From NCBI GenBank assembly GCA_964392615.1, contig CAYMRB010000281.1:1-13367 (forward strand): DNA of 13,367 bases. Reading direction: 5' to 3'. The notes beneath the pieces are model-generated. The model did no database searches and was not told the DNA's origin. It worked only from the letters and a program-made list of their open reading frames with translations. This DNA comes from CAYMRB01 sp964392615. GTDB lineage: Bacteria > Planctomycetota > UBA8108. The stretch's first letter is position 1, and each line of letters starts with the position of its first letter. Shown here piece after piece: positions 1 through 6,517 of this stretch. Both the position numbers and the translations under genes were made by a program.

Positions 1-770
1 GTCGCGGGGTTGCGGGCGTCGTCCTCGGGGATGCCCGCCTCGACCTTACCCACCAGGTCGGCGCCGACGTCGGCCGCCTTGGTATAGATACCGCCACCCA
101 CGCGAGCGAACAGCGCCTGCAGCGACGCACCCATCGCGAAGCTCAGGGTGATCGTGGTCAGCTCGACCAGCGAGAAGTCGGTGACGCTGTTCAGGACGAG
201 GAACCAGACGCTGATGTCGAGCAGCGCGAAACCGGTCACGCACAGGCCCATGACCGCGCCGGCGCGGAACGCGACCTTGAGGCCCGCGTTGAGCGACTCC
301 TTGCACGCGTTGGCCGTACGGGCCGACGCGTTGGTCGCCGTCTTCATCCCCAGGAATCCACACACGCCCGACAAGATCGACGCGATCGGCACGCCGGCCG
401 CGGTGAGCATGCTCTGCAGCCCGCCGAACGCCATTCCGAGCAGAATGAGCGCCAGCACGGCTACGACCAGGTATACGACCTTGGCCTGTCGACCGAGGTA
501 GGCGTAGGCGCCCTCGCGCACGGCCGTGGCGATGCGGACCATCTCGTCCGTGCCCTCGGCGTGGCTGACCACGCTACGGTAAAGAATGAACGCCGTGATC
601 AGCGCCAGCACGGCGCCGACGGGCGCCAGGTACCACAGCGGGGGAATACCGACAGCCGCATTCGCGACGGGAGCGGCCGGCGCCGCCGCGTCCTGACCGA
701 TCGCGGCGGTCGCGCACGCGAGCAGGACGCCGAGCGCGGGGGCGAGCCTCTTCAATAGCAACGATTTCAT
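1..770 (-). CDS. hppA: Membrane-bound proton/sodium-pumping pyrophosphatase, 5' part only
   Basis: Integral membrane pyrophosphatase that hydrolyses PPi and pumps H+ or Na+ across the membrane. The reading frame opens at ATG 768-770 and continues past the left edge, leaving 256 complete codons of a protein usually near 700-800 residues. Family signatures visible: REGAYAYLGRQ at 85-95, GFLGMKTATNASARTA at 138-153, and the PPi-binding segment GGGIYTKAADVGADLVGKVE at 225-244 followed by IPEDDARNPA. Predicted helices lie near 45-65, 98-118, 126-142, 165-190 and 200-222. A GGAG at 781-784 sits 10 nt before the start. The first ~25 residues (MKSLLLKRLAPALGVLLACA...) resemble a signal peptide and are followed by an Ala/Pro-rich linker before the first conserved helix. 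The residues that decide K+ dependence and ion choice lie in the missing C-terminal part, so the pumped ion cannot be assigned. Confidence 0.95.
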   Translation of the reverse strand, partial: MKSLLLKRLAPALGVLLACATAAIGQDAAAPAAPVANAAVGIPPLWYLAPVGAVLALITAFILYRSVVSHAEGTDEMVRIATAVREGAYAYLGRQAKVVYLVVAVLALILLGMAFGGLQSMLTAAGVPIASILSGVCGFLGMKTATNASARTANACKESLNAGLKVAFRAGAVMGLCVTGFALLDISVWFLVLNSVTDFSLVELTTITLSFAMGASLQALFARVGGGIYTKAADVGADLVGKVEAGIPEDDARNPA

Positions 771-1177
771 CGTGATGGATCTCCGCAATAACCTCGGTAG
801 AGCGATAGCGAGCCCCGAATTAGGGAAAGAGCTGTCAACCATTGCCTCGACTACTCCAGGGAGAAGAAACGCGATTCCCGCTGCCAGATGCGAACACGCC
901 GCAGCGGCGAAAAGGACGTTCGGCTACCGTGCCACCTCTCGGGCAAGCTGTTTCCGCCTGGGTACCGGGGGTCCGGCGGACAGAACGCAGGCTCGAGAGA
1001 GGGGGAGTTCCGTTCGTCTCTCGCCAGTGCTTCGGTTCGCGACGGGTGTGCGGTTGAGTCGACCGTCGGCTCGGAACCGCTGTTGATAACAGTTCCCGCG
1101 ATCCTTGTCGAGATGACAACGGCGGAGAATTCCCCGATTCACCACAAAGAGCCCCGTCGGCGTGCGAAACGCGGCTC
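771..1177. other. 407-bp intergenic region between hppA and the MlaFE-like gene
   Basis: No convincing gene is seen on either strand; open frames here have no recognisable domains and mostly arise from high GC. Because hppA and the transporter gene read the same way, this stretch should hold the transporter terminator and the hppA promoter. Two structures are visible. One is an imperfect hairpin at 1147-1179 next to the transporter stop codon. The other is an inverted repeat at 1050-1080 (GCGGTT pairing with AACCGC, plus GAG with CTC). I could not match any known riboswitch or small RNA. Confidence 0.6.
1083..1111 (-). promoter_or_regulatory. Candidate sigma70-like promoter for hppA
   Basis: On the minus strand, TCGACA (1111-1106) and TATCAA (1088-1083) are separated by exactly 17 bp, matching the TTGACA/TATAAT consensus at 5 and 4 of 6 positions. 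It would give a leader of about 300 nt before hppA, beginning near the 1050-1080 inverted repeat. Such a match can occur by chance in 400 bp. Confidence 0.2.
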
Positions 1178-1179
1178 TT
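1147..1179 (-). terminator. Possible terminator hairpin after the MlaFE-like gene
   Basis: Read on the minus strand, AAGAGCC (1179-1173) pairs with GGCTCTT (1153-1147). An inner GCGT/ACGC stem (1172-1169 with 1163-1160) is separated by a one-sided bulge. The hairpin starts inside the TAA stop at 1178-1180 and is followed by only a short TTTGT run, so it is a weak intrinsic terminator at best. Confidence 0.35.
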
Positions 1180-2770
1180 AGGAGTGTCCTGCCGGAAATT
1201 CCAGAAACGCGCTGACGAAATGGACCACGAGCACCCAGAGGGTCGCCAGGATGACCGTCGACGTGATCGAGGTCGACACATCGACTCCGGACCGCTTCGG
1301 GCGCACGCCGAGCTCGTACGCGATCGCGCCGACTCCGAGTCCGCAGATCACGACCTTGGCGAGGACCCAGGCCGTGCCGGCGTAGGCGATCTCCCCCGGC
1401 ACGATCAGGTCCCGGCTGAAGTGACGTTCCCAGAACTGCGTCCGGCCGGGGTTATTGAAGACGAACACGATGAGGCTCGTCGCGCGGGCCGCGAGGAAGC
1501 TCAGGCCGACCAGGAGGGGCGTTGCAACGGCCAGCGACAGCAGGATGTTCGTCAGGAGGTAGCGCCCCGGCTTGGCGCCCAGAGACCGCATCGCGTCGAG
1601 CTGGTGCCCGTAGGACCGATTGCCGACGTCCGACGCGATCGCCGCCCCGCAGCGCGCCGCGAGCAGGATGGTCGTCAGCACCGGCACGACGATGCGATAC
1701 AGCGCGAAGCCGAGCGCGTTCAGCACCTCGTCGCCGATGAGCGGTTCCGTGTAGTTGCGGTGGGGCAGGAATTCGTACGAGAAGTACGTCGCGACGAAGC
1801 CCGCGATGATGCCGGCGCACGCGAAGTACGCCCACGACGAGAACGACGCGACGAGTCGCAAGTAGTGCAGGAAGTACCGCAGCCCCCATTTCGGGCTGCG
1901 CCACAGCGGGATGAGCGCGAGGACGCTCGCGACCGTGCGCTCGATCGCGACGCCGGTGCCGGCGAAGAAGCCGCCGACCGCGCTCGTCGCGCGTCGCAGC
2001 ATGGACGGCGGCGGTCCGGGGTCGCCTTCTTCGAACGTCGCCGCGCCGGGCATGTCGTGTTCGAGCTCGGCGAGGCTGTCGACCGGGATCTCCCGCAGGC
2101 TCTTCTCGTCGGGGTCGAGCAGGTAGACGCGGTCCGCGACGTCGCTGAGGTGGGCGTAGTCGTGGGTGACGACGACGGTCGTCTTGTCGTGGCGCTTGCT
2201 CGTCGCCCGGATGCGCTCCGCCACGCGCGTCGCGTTCGCCGGATCGAGCCCCGAGGTCGGCTCGTCGTAGACGATTACGGGCGGATCCCACGCGAGCGTT
2301 CGCGCGACCGCGAGTCGCTGCCCCTGGCCGCCGCTGAGCGCGCGCACCGGCGTGCGCTGCGGGATGCGGAACTCCTCGAGGAGCGTTTTCGCTGCCGCCG
2401 GGGTCGTCGCGGCCCCTTCCGGCGGCGTTCGCGGCTTCCGGCGGTGGTCGAGCGCGAACTGCACGTTCTGCTCGACTGTGAGCTCATCGAAGAGCGCGAA
2501 GTTCTGAAACACGATGCCGACGTGGTCGTGGCGCGGCGCGCCGAGCGTCTCTTCTCCCTCGACGCGGATCGAGCCCTTGATCTCGAAGCCGTCGTCGCCA
2601 GGTCGCAGGAGGCCGGCGAGGAGCTTCATCAGCACGGTCTTTCCCGCACCGCTTGCTCCGATAACGAGCGTCACGCCGCCGCGGGGGAACTCGGCGCAGG
2701 CGTCGTCGAGCAGCGTGCGGCCGCCGACCGCGACGCACAGATCGCGTACCTCGATGCCGACGGTCGTCAC
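1178..2770 (-). CDS. ABC transporter with ATPase and MlaE-type permease fused (MlaFE-like)
   Basis: A 530-residue single-chain half-transporter of the Mla/MCE lipid-transport class at the inner membrane. The N-terminal ATPase (about 4-225) has Walker A GASGAGKT at 38-45, Q-loop Gln89, signature LSGGQGQR at 145-152, Walker B VIVYDE at 165-170, D-loop SGLDP and switch His203, so it should be active. After a linker (~225-285) comes a permease with helices near 310-330, 355-380, 404-434, 460-487 and 500-524. The segment from LAARCGAAIASDVG (370-383) through LDAMRSLGA (391-399) matches the conserved MlaE/YrbE cytoplasmic motif. MlaF and MlaE are normally separate proteins; a homodimer of this fusion would supply both ATPases and both permeases. 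The GTG start overlaps the TGA of the upstream gene (GTGA, 2767-2770) and is preceded by a strong GAGGAGGAGGA site 6 nt away, so the two are translationally coupled. The substrate (phospholipid, hopanoid or other lipid) cannot be told. Confidence 0.88.
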   Translation of the reverse strand: MTTVGIEVRDLCVAVGGRTLLDDACAEFPRGGVTLVIGASGAGKTVLMKLLAGLLRPGDDGFEIKGSIRVEGEETLGAPRHDHVGIVFQNFALFDELTVEQNVQFALDHRRKPRTPPEGAATTPAAAKTLLEEFRIPQRTPVRALSGGQGQRLAVARTLAWDPPVIVYDEPTSGLDPANATRVAERIRATSKRHDKTTVVVTHDYAHLSDVADRVYLLDPDEKSLREIPVDSLAELEHDMPGAATFEEGDPGPPPSMLRRATSAVGGFFAGTGVAIERTVASVLALIPLWRSPKWGLRYFLHYLRLVASFSSWAYFACAGIIAGFVATYFSYEFLPHRNYTEPLIGDEVLNALGFALYRIVVPVLTTILLAARCGAAIASDVGNRSYGHQLDAMRSLGAKPGRYLLTNILLSLAVATPLLVGLSFLAARATSLIVFVFNNPGRTQFWERHFSRDLIVPGEIAYAGTAWVLAKVVICGLGVGAIAYELGVRPKRSGVDVSTSITSTVILATLWVLVVHFVSAFLEFPAGHS

Positions 2771-4116
2771 GGCCGCTCCTCCTCCTCGACGGCGTCGAGT
2801 CGCGCTCCGGCCGGAAGCGCTGCCGCCCCGTCCGAACCGAGCGCGATGAAGATCCGCCGCGCGTCCTTCTCGAGAATCTGGGCCCGCAGCACGCGGGCGA
2901 ATTCCGGCGTGATGCCCTCCTCGCGCGTTCCGAGGACGATGTCACCGATCTCACGAATCACGGGCTCGAGCTTCTGCGCGACGAAATCGACGAGCGCGCG
3001 TGCCTCGTCCGACTCCCACCGATCCCGAATGCGTGCCCGGAAGCGCGGGTTCTCGAGAAACACCTCCTTCGCGAAGGTGTAGGACAGGCGGTGAAACTCC
3101 GGATCGCTCGACAGGTGCAGCAAGGCTTCGCGCAGCACCGATCCGACGCGCGGATTCGCGAGCGTGTCCTTCGCGACCGCGCGGCAGACGTTGACGATGT
3201 CGCCGGAGCGCGACCGCAGGATCGGCACGACCTCGTCCTCGACGAAGCGATTCCACCGTCGCCGGAAGTGGTCGTCGGCCGTCAGCGGCAGCGATTGATA
3301 GACGGCGCGCCACGTCAGGCCCCAGAGCGGGAGACGGTCCCAGATCTCCGCGCCGACCGCGTCGAGCACCGGCTGCAGCCGCTTGCGCAGGATCGGCCAG
3401 ATCTCCTCCTCGAAGAGCCGGCTGAGCGTGTCGTTGCCCAGCTCGCGCTCTACCCTGTACACGAGCGCCGAGATGGCTGGGCGGTGTCGGTTCAGGAATG
3501 GCCGCGCTTCCTCTTCGAGGGTCTTCTCGCAGTCGGAGATGATCTTCTCGAGGATCGGCACGCCCATCTCGATGAGCTCGCGCCTGTGGCGCAGCAGCCC
3601 GCGTTCGCTCCAGATCGCGCGGACACGCGCCTGTTTCTCCTCGGTGATCAGCGTCCGCAGCACCCACTCGCCGGCCATCGCGGGCACCTTGACCAGCCGG
3701 ACCGAGTAGTCCGCGCGAGGCGCCGTCTCGTTCCGATCGAACAGGGTCACGCGCGCGCCGCGAACGTACGCGAACGACCGTCCGGACGGCTGTCCCGATT
3801 CGTCCAGGAGCGCCGAGACCTCGCCGATGGGCCGGGCGTCCTCACGCGGACTGCCGCTCTGCGGCTCGCTGTCGGTCACCGGGTTCTGTTCGGGGAGCAC
3901 CGCGTCGCCGACCTCGAGCAGCACTGCGGTTGGAAATCGGACCTCGAACTCGATAGGCTGTCTCGAGAAGTGCTCGCGCAAGTCGTCGAGGACGCCCTTC
4001 TCGCCGGCAGCGCGCGACGTCGCCAGCTGGTGAACGCCGACCGCACCCGCGGCCCAGGCCGAGAGACCGATCAGGAGTCGAAGGCCGTGCGCTACACGGC
4101 CGCGCGCGAGGTGCAT
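2767..4116 (-). CDS. Predicted membrane-anchored MlaD/MCE-like partner of the fused transporter
   Basis: A 449-residue protein with no family I recognise with certainty. A basic N-terminus and a hydrophobic segment at about 11-30 suggest an uncleaved inner-membrane anchor with the rest outside the cytoplasm. Residues ~53-145 look like a divergent MCE/MlaD barrel: a beta-strand pattern FEVRFPTAVLLEVGDAVL, then RPIGEVSALLD and ARVTLFD. An acidic, poorly conserved insert at about 75-95 interrupts it. Residues ~155-430 are mostly helical and charged, which could form a needle or bundle crossing the periplasm. Its stop overlaps the transporter ATPase-permease start, so it is very likely that system's substrate-handling subunit. 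I chose ATG 4116, because it puts the charged-hydrophobic anchor right at the N-terminus; an in-frame GTG at 4155 would add 13 residues. Neither start has a strong ribosome site. The MCE assignment is inference from pattern and context. Confidence 0.55.
   Translation of the reverse strand: MHLARGRVAHGLRLLIGLSAWAAGAVGVHQLATSRAAGEKGVLDDLREHFSRQPIEFEVRFPTAVLLEVGDAVLPEQNPVTDSEPQSGSPREDARPIGEVSALLDESGQPSGRSFAYVRGARVTLFDRNETAPRADYSVRLVKVPAMAGEWVLRTLITEEKQARVRAIWSERGLLRHRRELIEMGVPILEKIISDCEKTLEEEARPFLNRHRPAISALVYRVERELGNDTLSRLFEEEIWPILRKRLQPVLDAVGAEIWDRLPLWGLTWRAVYQSLPLTADDHFRRRWNRFVEDEVVPILRSRSGDIVNVCRAVAKDTLANPRVGSVLREALLHLSSDPEFHRLSYTFAKEVFLENPRFRARIRDRWESDEARALVDFVAQKLEPVIREIGDIVLGTREEGITPEFARVLRAQILEKDARRIFIALGSDGAAALPAGARLDAVEEEERP
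2777..2787 (-). promoter_or_regulatory. Strong ribosome binding site for the MlaFE-like GTG start
   Basis: The minus-strand sequence GAGGAGGAGGA lies 6 nt before the GTG at 2770. It sits inside the 3' end of the upstream gene, where it also encodes the run of Glu residues near that protein's C-terminus. It supports the non-ATG start that overlaps the upstream stop. Confidence 0.7.
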
Positions 4117-4244
4117 GGCGTAGTTCTCACGTCCAGAGGCGAGCGTTGCAAGCACTTTGAGACGTCGGCGCCGAGTGCAGCGATTTCATCGGACGGTTCC
4201 GAGTCGGTCACGGAGAAGAGATTGGTCAGAAAGAGGAGTATCGG
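4117..4244. promoter_or_regulatory. Divergent intergenic region driving both blocks
   Basis: The Mla-like operon leaves leftwards and cutA rightwards from this 128-bp stretch, so promoters for both should lie here or slightly inside the minus-strand gene. I saw no convincing -35/-10 pair on either strand, so this call rests on gene geometry. Confidence 0.4.
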
Positions 4245-4580
4245 ATGCAGCAGACGCCGACCGGAGTCTCGGTGGTGCTGTGCACCTGCCCGCAGGAGCG
4301 GGCCGAGGGGCTCGCGGCCTTCTTGATCGACAACCGTCTCGCCGCCTGCGTCAACATTCTGCCAGCCGTCACGAGCGTGTACCGCTGGGAGGGCAAGATT
4401 TGCCGCGACGCGGAGAGTCTCCTCGTCATCAAGTGTTCGGCCGACGGCTTCGAGGCGCTGCGTTCCCGGTTGGCCGACGAGCATCCCTACGACGTTCCGG
4501 AGATCATCGCCCTCGACGTCGACAGGGGGCACGGCCCGTATCTCGATTGGGTGATCGCGAGCGGCGCGGCGAGCGACTGA
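4245..4580 (+). CDS. cutA: CutA1-family protein (divalent cation tolerance protein)
   Basis: A 111-residue member of the CutA1 family, small trimeric ferredoxin-like-fold proteins linked to divalent metal tolerance; the exact biochemical role is unsettled. The length is typical. Conserved features are TCPQ at 14-17, the core AACVNILP at 33-40, SVYRWEGKI at 44-52, HPYDVPEI at 80-87 and the C-terminal YLDW at 99-102. An AGGAG at 4234-4238, 6 nt before the ATG, supports the start. It is first in the plus-strand block, 70 bp before moeA, and may be co-transcribed with it. No signal peptide is present, so it should be cytoplasmic. Confidence 0.95.
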   Translation: MQQTPTGVSVVLCTCPQERAEGLAAFLIDNRLAACVNILPAVTSVYRWEGKICRDAESLLVIKCSADGFEALRSRLADEHPYDVPEIIALDVDRGHGPYLDWVIASGAASD

Positions 4581-4650
4581 TCTTGCCGCAGAACGCTCCG
4601 ACACCCGGACACCCCGACATTCCACACGCCAACGGCGAAGGTGAAGAGTC

Positions 4651-5898
4651 ATGCGCGAGTTCGGACACGAGTTGCAGTCGCTCGAGGAGGTCCGGGAGAC
4701 GATCTTGGCGTCGGTCGAGGTGCTGCCGCAGCAGCGGTGTCTCCTCGAGGAGGCGCACGGCAAGGTGTTGCGGATCGATCTCGTCGCGCGCGACTCGGTG
4801 CCGCCGTTCGACAACTCGGCGATGGACGGCTATGCCGTGCGCGTCGCCGACATCGAGGCCGCGACCGAGGATGCGCCCGTGACGCTGTCGGTTGCGGGGC
4901 GCGTCCAGGCGGGGGATACCGCCGACGCGCCGCTCGAGTCGGGCACCGCGATCCGCATCATGACCGGCGCGCCGTTGCCCCAGGGCACCGAGGCGGTCGT
5001 GCCGCACGAGCTGACAGTGTTCACCGATGAGACGGTGACGTTCACGGCGCCGATTCCGGCGGGCAAGAACGTGCGCTACGCAGGCGGTGACATCCAGCCG
5101 GGCGATCGGCTGCTCGAGGCGGGCACGGTCCTGCGCGCGCCGCAGATGAGCGTCGCCGGCGTGCTCGGTTTCGCCGAGGTCGTCGTGACGCGACGGCCGA
5201 GGGTCGCGATCCTGTCGCCCGGCAACGAGCTCGTCACCGTCGCCGAGACACCCGGGCCCGGTCAGATCCGCAACTCGAACGCCGTGTCGCTCCACGGGCT
5301 CGTGTGCGAGGCCGGCGGGGTGCCGATGCACCTCGGGATCGTTCCGGACACGAAGGAGGACATCCTCGCCGCGATCCACCGCGGCATCGAGCAGGGTGCC
5401 GATGCGTTCGTGTCGACGGGCGGCGTCAGCGCCGGAGACTTCGACTTCGTCCAGGCGGTCGTGCGAGAGCACGGCGAGCCGGGGCGGGTCTTCAAGGTCG
5501 CCATGCGGCCGGGCAAGCCGCAGGCCTTCGGGCTCTTCGACGGTCGGCCGTTCTTCGGTCTGCCGGGCAACCCGGCCGCATCGATCGTCTCGTTCGAGAT
5601 CTTCGTGCGTCCGGCGCTGCGCAAGATGCGCGGCGAGGTCGACGTGTTGCCCGAGATGTTCGACGTCAAGTTCCCGTTCGAGTACGCGTACAAGCCGGGT
5701 CGGGTCCACCTCCTGCGCACGCGGATCGAGCCGGATCCGGACGGCGGGCTGCGCGTCATCCAGCCGGGCTCGCAGGACTCGAGCTTCCTCGCGTCGATGG
5801 CGACCGCAAACGGCATCGTCGTCTTGCCGGCCGACGGGGAGCGCGTGGCTCCCGGAGAGTCGCGACCGGCATTCTGGTTGGGGAGCTACCACGCTTGA
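4651..5898 (+). CDS. moeA: Molybdopterin molybdenumtransferase MoeA
   Basis: Inserts molybdate into adenylylated molybdopterin to form the molybdenum cofactor (Mo-MPT), in the cytoplasm. The 415 residues are full length for the family. PPFDNSAMDGYAV at 51-63 carries the Asp59 of the MDGYA motif, and RIMTGAPLP at 102-110 carries a conserved Thr. The central MoCF/MogA-like domain (~183-325) shows STGGVSAGDFD at 255-265, KVAMRPGKPQAFG at 282-294 and GLPGNPAAS at 303-311. A C-terminal beta domain (~335-412) completes it. The start has AAGGTG 7 nt upstream. The stop overlaps the TTG start of mobA, so the two consecutive cofactor steps are translationally linked. The moaABCDE genes for the earlier steps are not in the window. 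Confidence 0.97.
   Translation: MREFGHELQSLEEVRETILASVEVLPQQRCLLEEAHGKVLRIDLVARDSVPPFDNSAMDGYAVRVADIEAATEDAPVTLSVAGRVQAGDTADAPLESGTAIRIMTGAPLPQGTEAVVPHELTVFTDETVTFTAPIPAGKNVRYAGGDIQPGDRLLEAGTVLRAPQMSVAGVLGFAEVVVTRRPRVAILSPGNELVTVAETPGPGQIRNSNAVSLHGLVCEAGGVPMHLGIVPDTKEDILAAIHRGIEQGADAFVSTGGVSAGDFDFVQAVVREHGEPGRVFKVAMRPGKPQAFGLFDGRPFFGLPGNPAASIVSFEIFVRPALRKMRGEVDVLPEMFDVKFPFEYAYKPGRVHLLRTRIEPDPDGGLRVIQPGSQDSSFLASMATANGIVVLPADGERVAPGESRPAFWLGSYHA
5880..5885 (+). promoter_or_regulatory. Ribosome binding site for the mobA TTG start
   Basis: GGGGAG lies 9 nt before TTG 5895-5897. It supports a TTG start that overlaps the moeA stop. The next in-frame ATG would cut into the nucleotide-binding motif LAGGRSRRMG and can be excluded. 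Confidence 0.6.
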
Positions 5899-6512
5899 CG
5901 AACGAAGCCGTGATCCTCGCCGGGGGACGCAGTCGGCGCATGGGCGTCGAGAAGGCGACGTTGCGTCTGGGGGGGACGACGCTGTTCGAGCGCCTCGTCG
6001 ACACGTTGCGGCCGCGGTTCGAACGCTTCATCGTCTCGGTCGCGCACGCCGGCGCGTCGGACGAGCTCGTCGCCGCTGTCGACAGGGTGGTGGGTCGCGT
6101 CGAACACGTCGAGATCGTCCCGGACCAGCGCGACGACCAGGGGCCGCTGGCCGCGCTCGAGGCGACGCTGCCGCGGTTGCGGGGAGAGGCTGCGTTCTTT
6201 GTCGCGGTCGACACGGCGCACGTCGATCCGCATCTTGTCGAGCGGCTCGTCGCGGCCGCGAAGCCCGCCGACGTGCTCGGTGCGGTGTCGCGGCACGATG
6301 GTCGCATTCACGGCACGTTCGCCATCTACGAGACAGCACTACTGCCGATCGTCCGCCACCGATTGATGTCCGGTGAACGACGTTTCGGCGCCCTCGCGGA
6401 CCTCGAGGAGATCGCGGTCGTCGACGTCGACAAAGCGGTCGGCAAGGAGGTCTTCGCGGCGTTGAACACGCCGCAGGAGTTCGATCTGTTCCGAACCCGT
6501 TCGGAGGAATGA
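5895..6512 (+). CDS. mobA: Molybdenum cofactor guanylyltransferase MobA
   Basis: Transfers GMP from GTP to Mo-molybdopterin, giving the guanine dinucleotide cofactor used by DMSO-reductase-family enzymes. The 205 residues match the usual size. The nucleotide-binding motif LAGGRSRRMG is at 8-17 with Lys20 (MGVEK) and LGG at 25-27; QGPLAAL is at 82-88, the metal-binding Asp106 in FVAVDTAHV, and NTPQEF at 191-196. In most relatives the metal Asp is followed by x-Pro (DMP or DLP); here it is Asp-Thr-Ala. The TTG start overlaps the moeA TGA (TTGA, 5895-5898) and the stop sits 5 bp before the chosen start of the next gene. A cytidylyltransferase (MocA-like) role is possible but the local sequence and moeA linkage favour MobA. 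Confidence 0.92.
   Translation: MTNEAVILAGGRSRRMGVEKATLRLGGTTLFERLVDTLRPRFERFIVSVAHAGASDELVAAVDRVVGRVEHVEIVPDQRDDQGPLAALEATLPRLRGEAAFFVAVDTAHVDPHLVERLVAAAKPADVLGAVSRHDGRIHGTFAIYETALLPIVRHRLMSGERRFGALADLEEIAVVDVDKAVGKEVFAALNTPQEFDLFRTRSEE
6503..6508 (+). promoter_or_regulatory. Ribosome binding site that sets the decarboxylase start
   Basis: GGAGGA ends directly at the upstream ATG (6509-6511), leaving no spacing for it, but lies 9 nt before ATG 6518-6520. The second ATG is therefore preferred. The site overlaps the last codons of mobA, so translation of the two is probably coupled. Confidence 0.65.
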
Positions 6513-6517
6513 TCCCG

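Noticed and set aside
833..838. Perfect TTGACA on the minus strand upstream of hppA
   Set aside because: No acceptable -10 box at 16-18 bp spacing.
1184..3082. 632-codon plus-strand open frame over the Mla-like genes
   Set aside because: Antisense to clear ABC transporter motifs; its translation is Arg/Asp-rich with no domain. It is an effect of high GC.
4504..5892. 462-codon minus-strand frame over moeA
   Set aside because: Fully antisense to an intact moeA; no recognisable motif.
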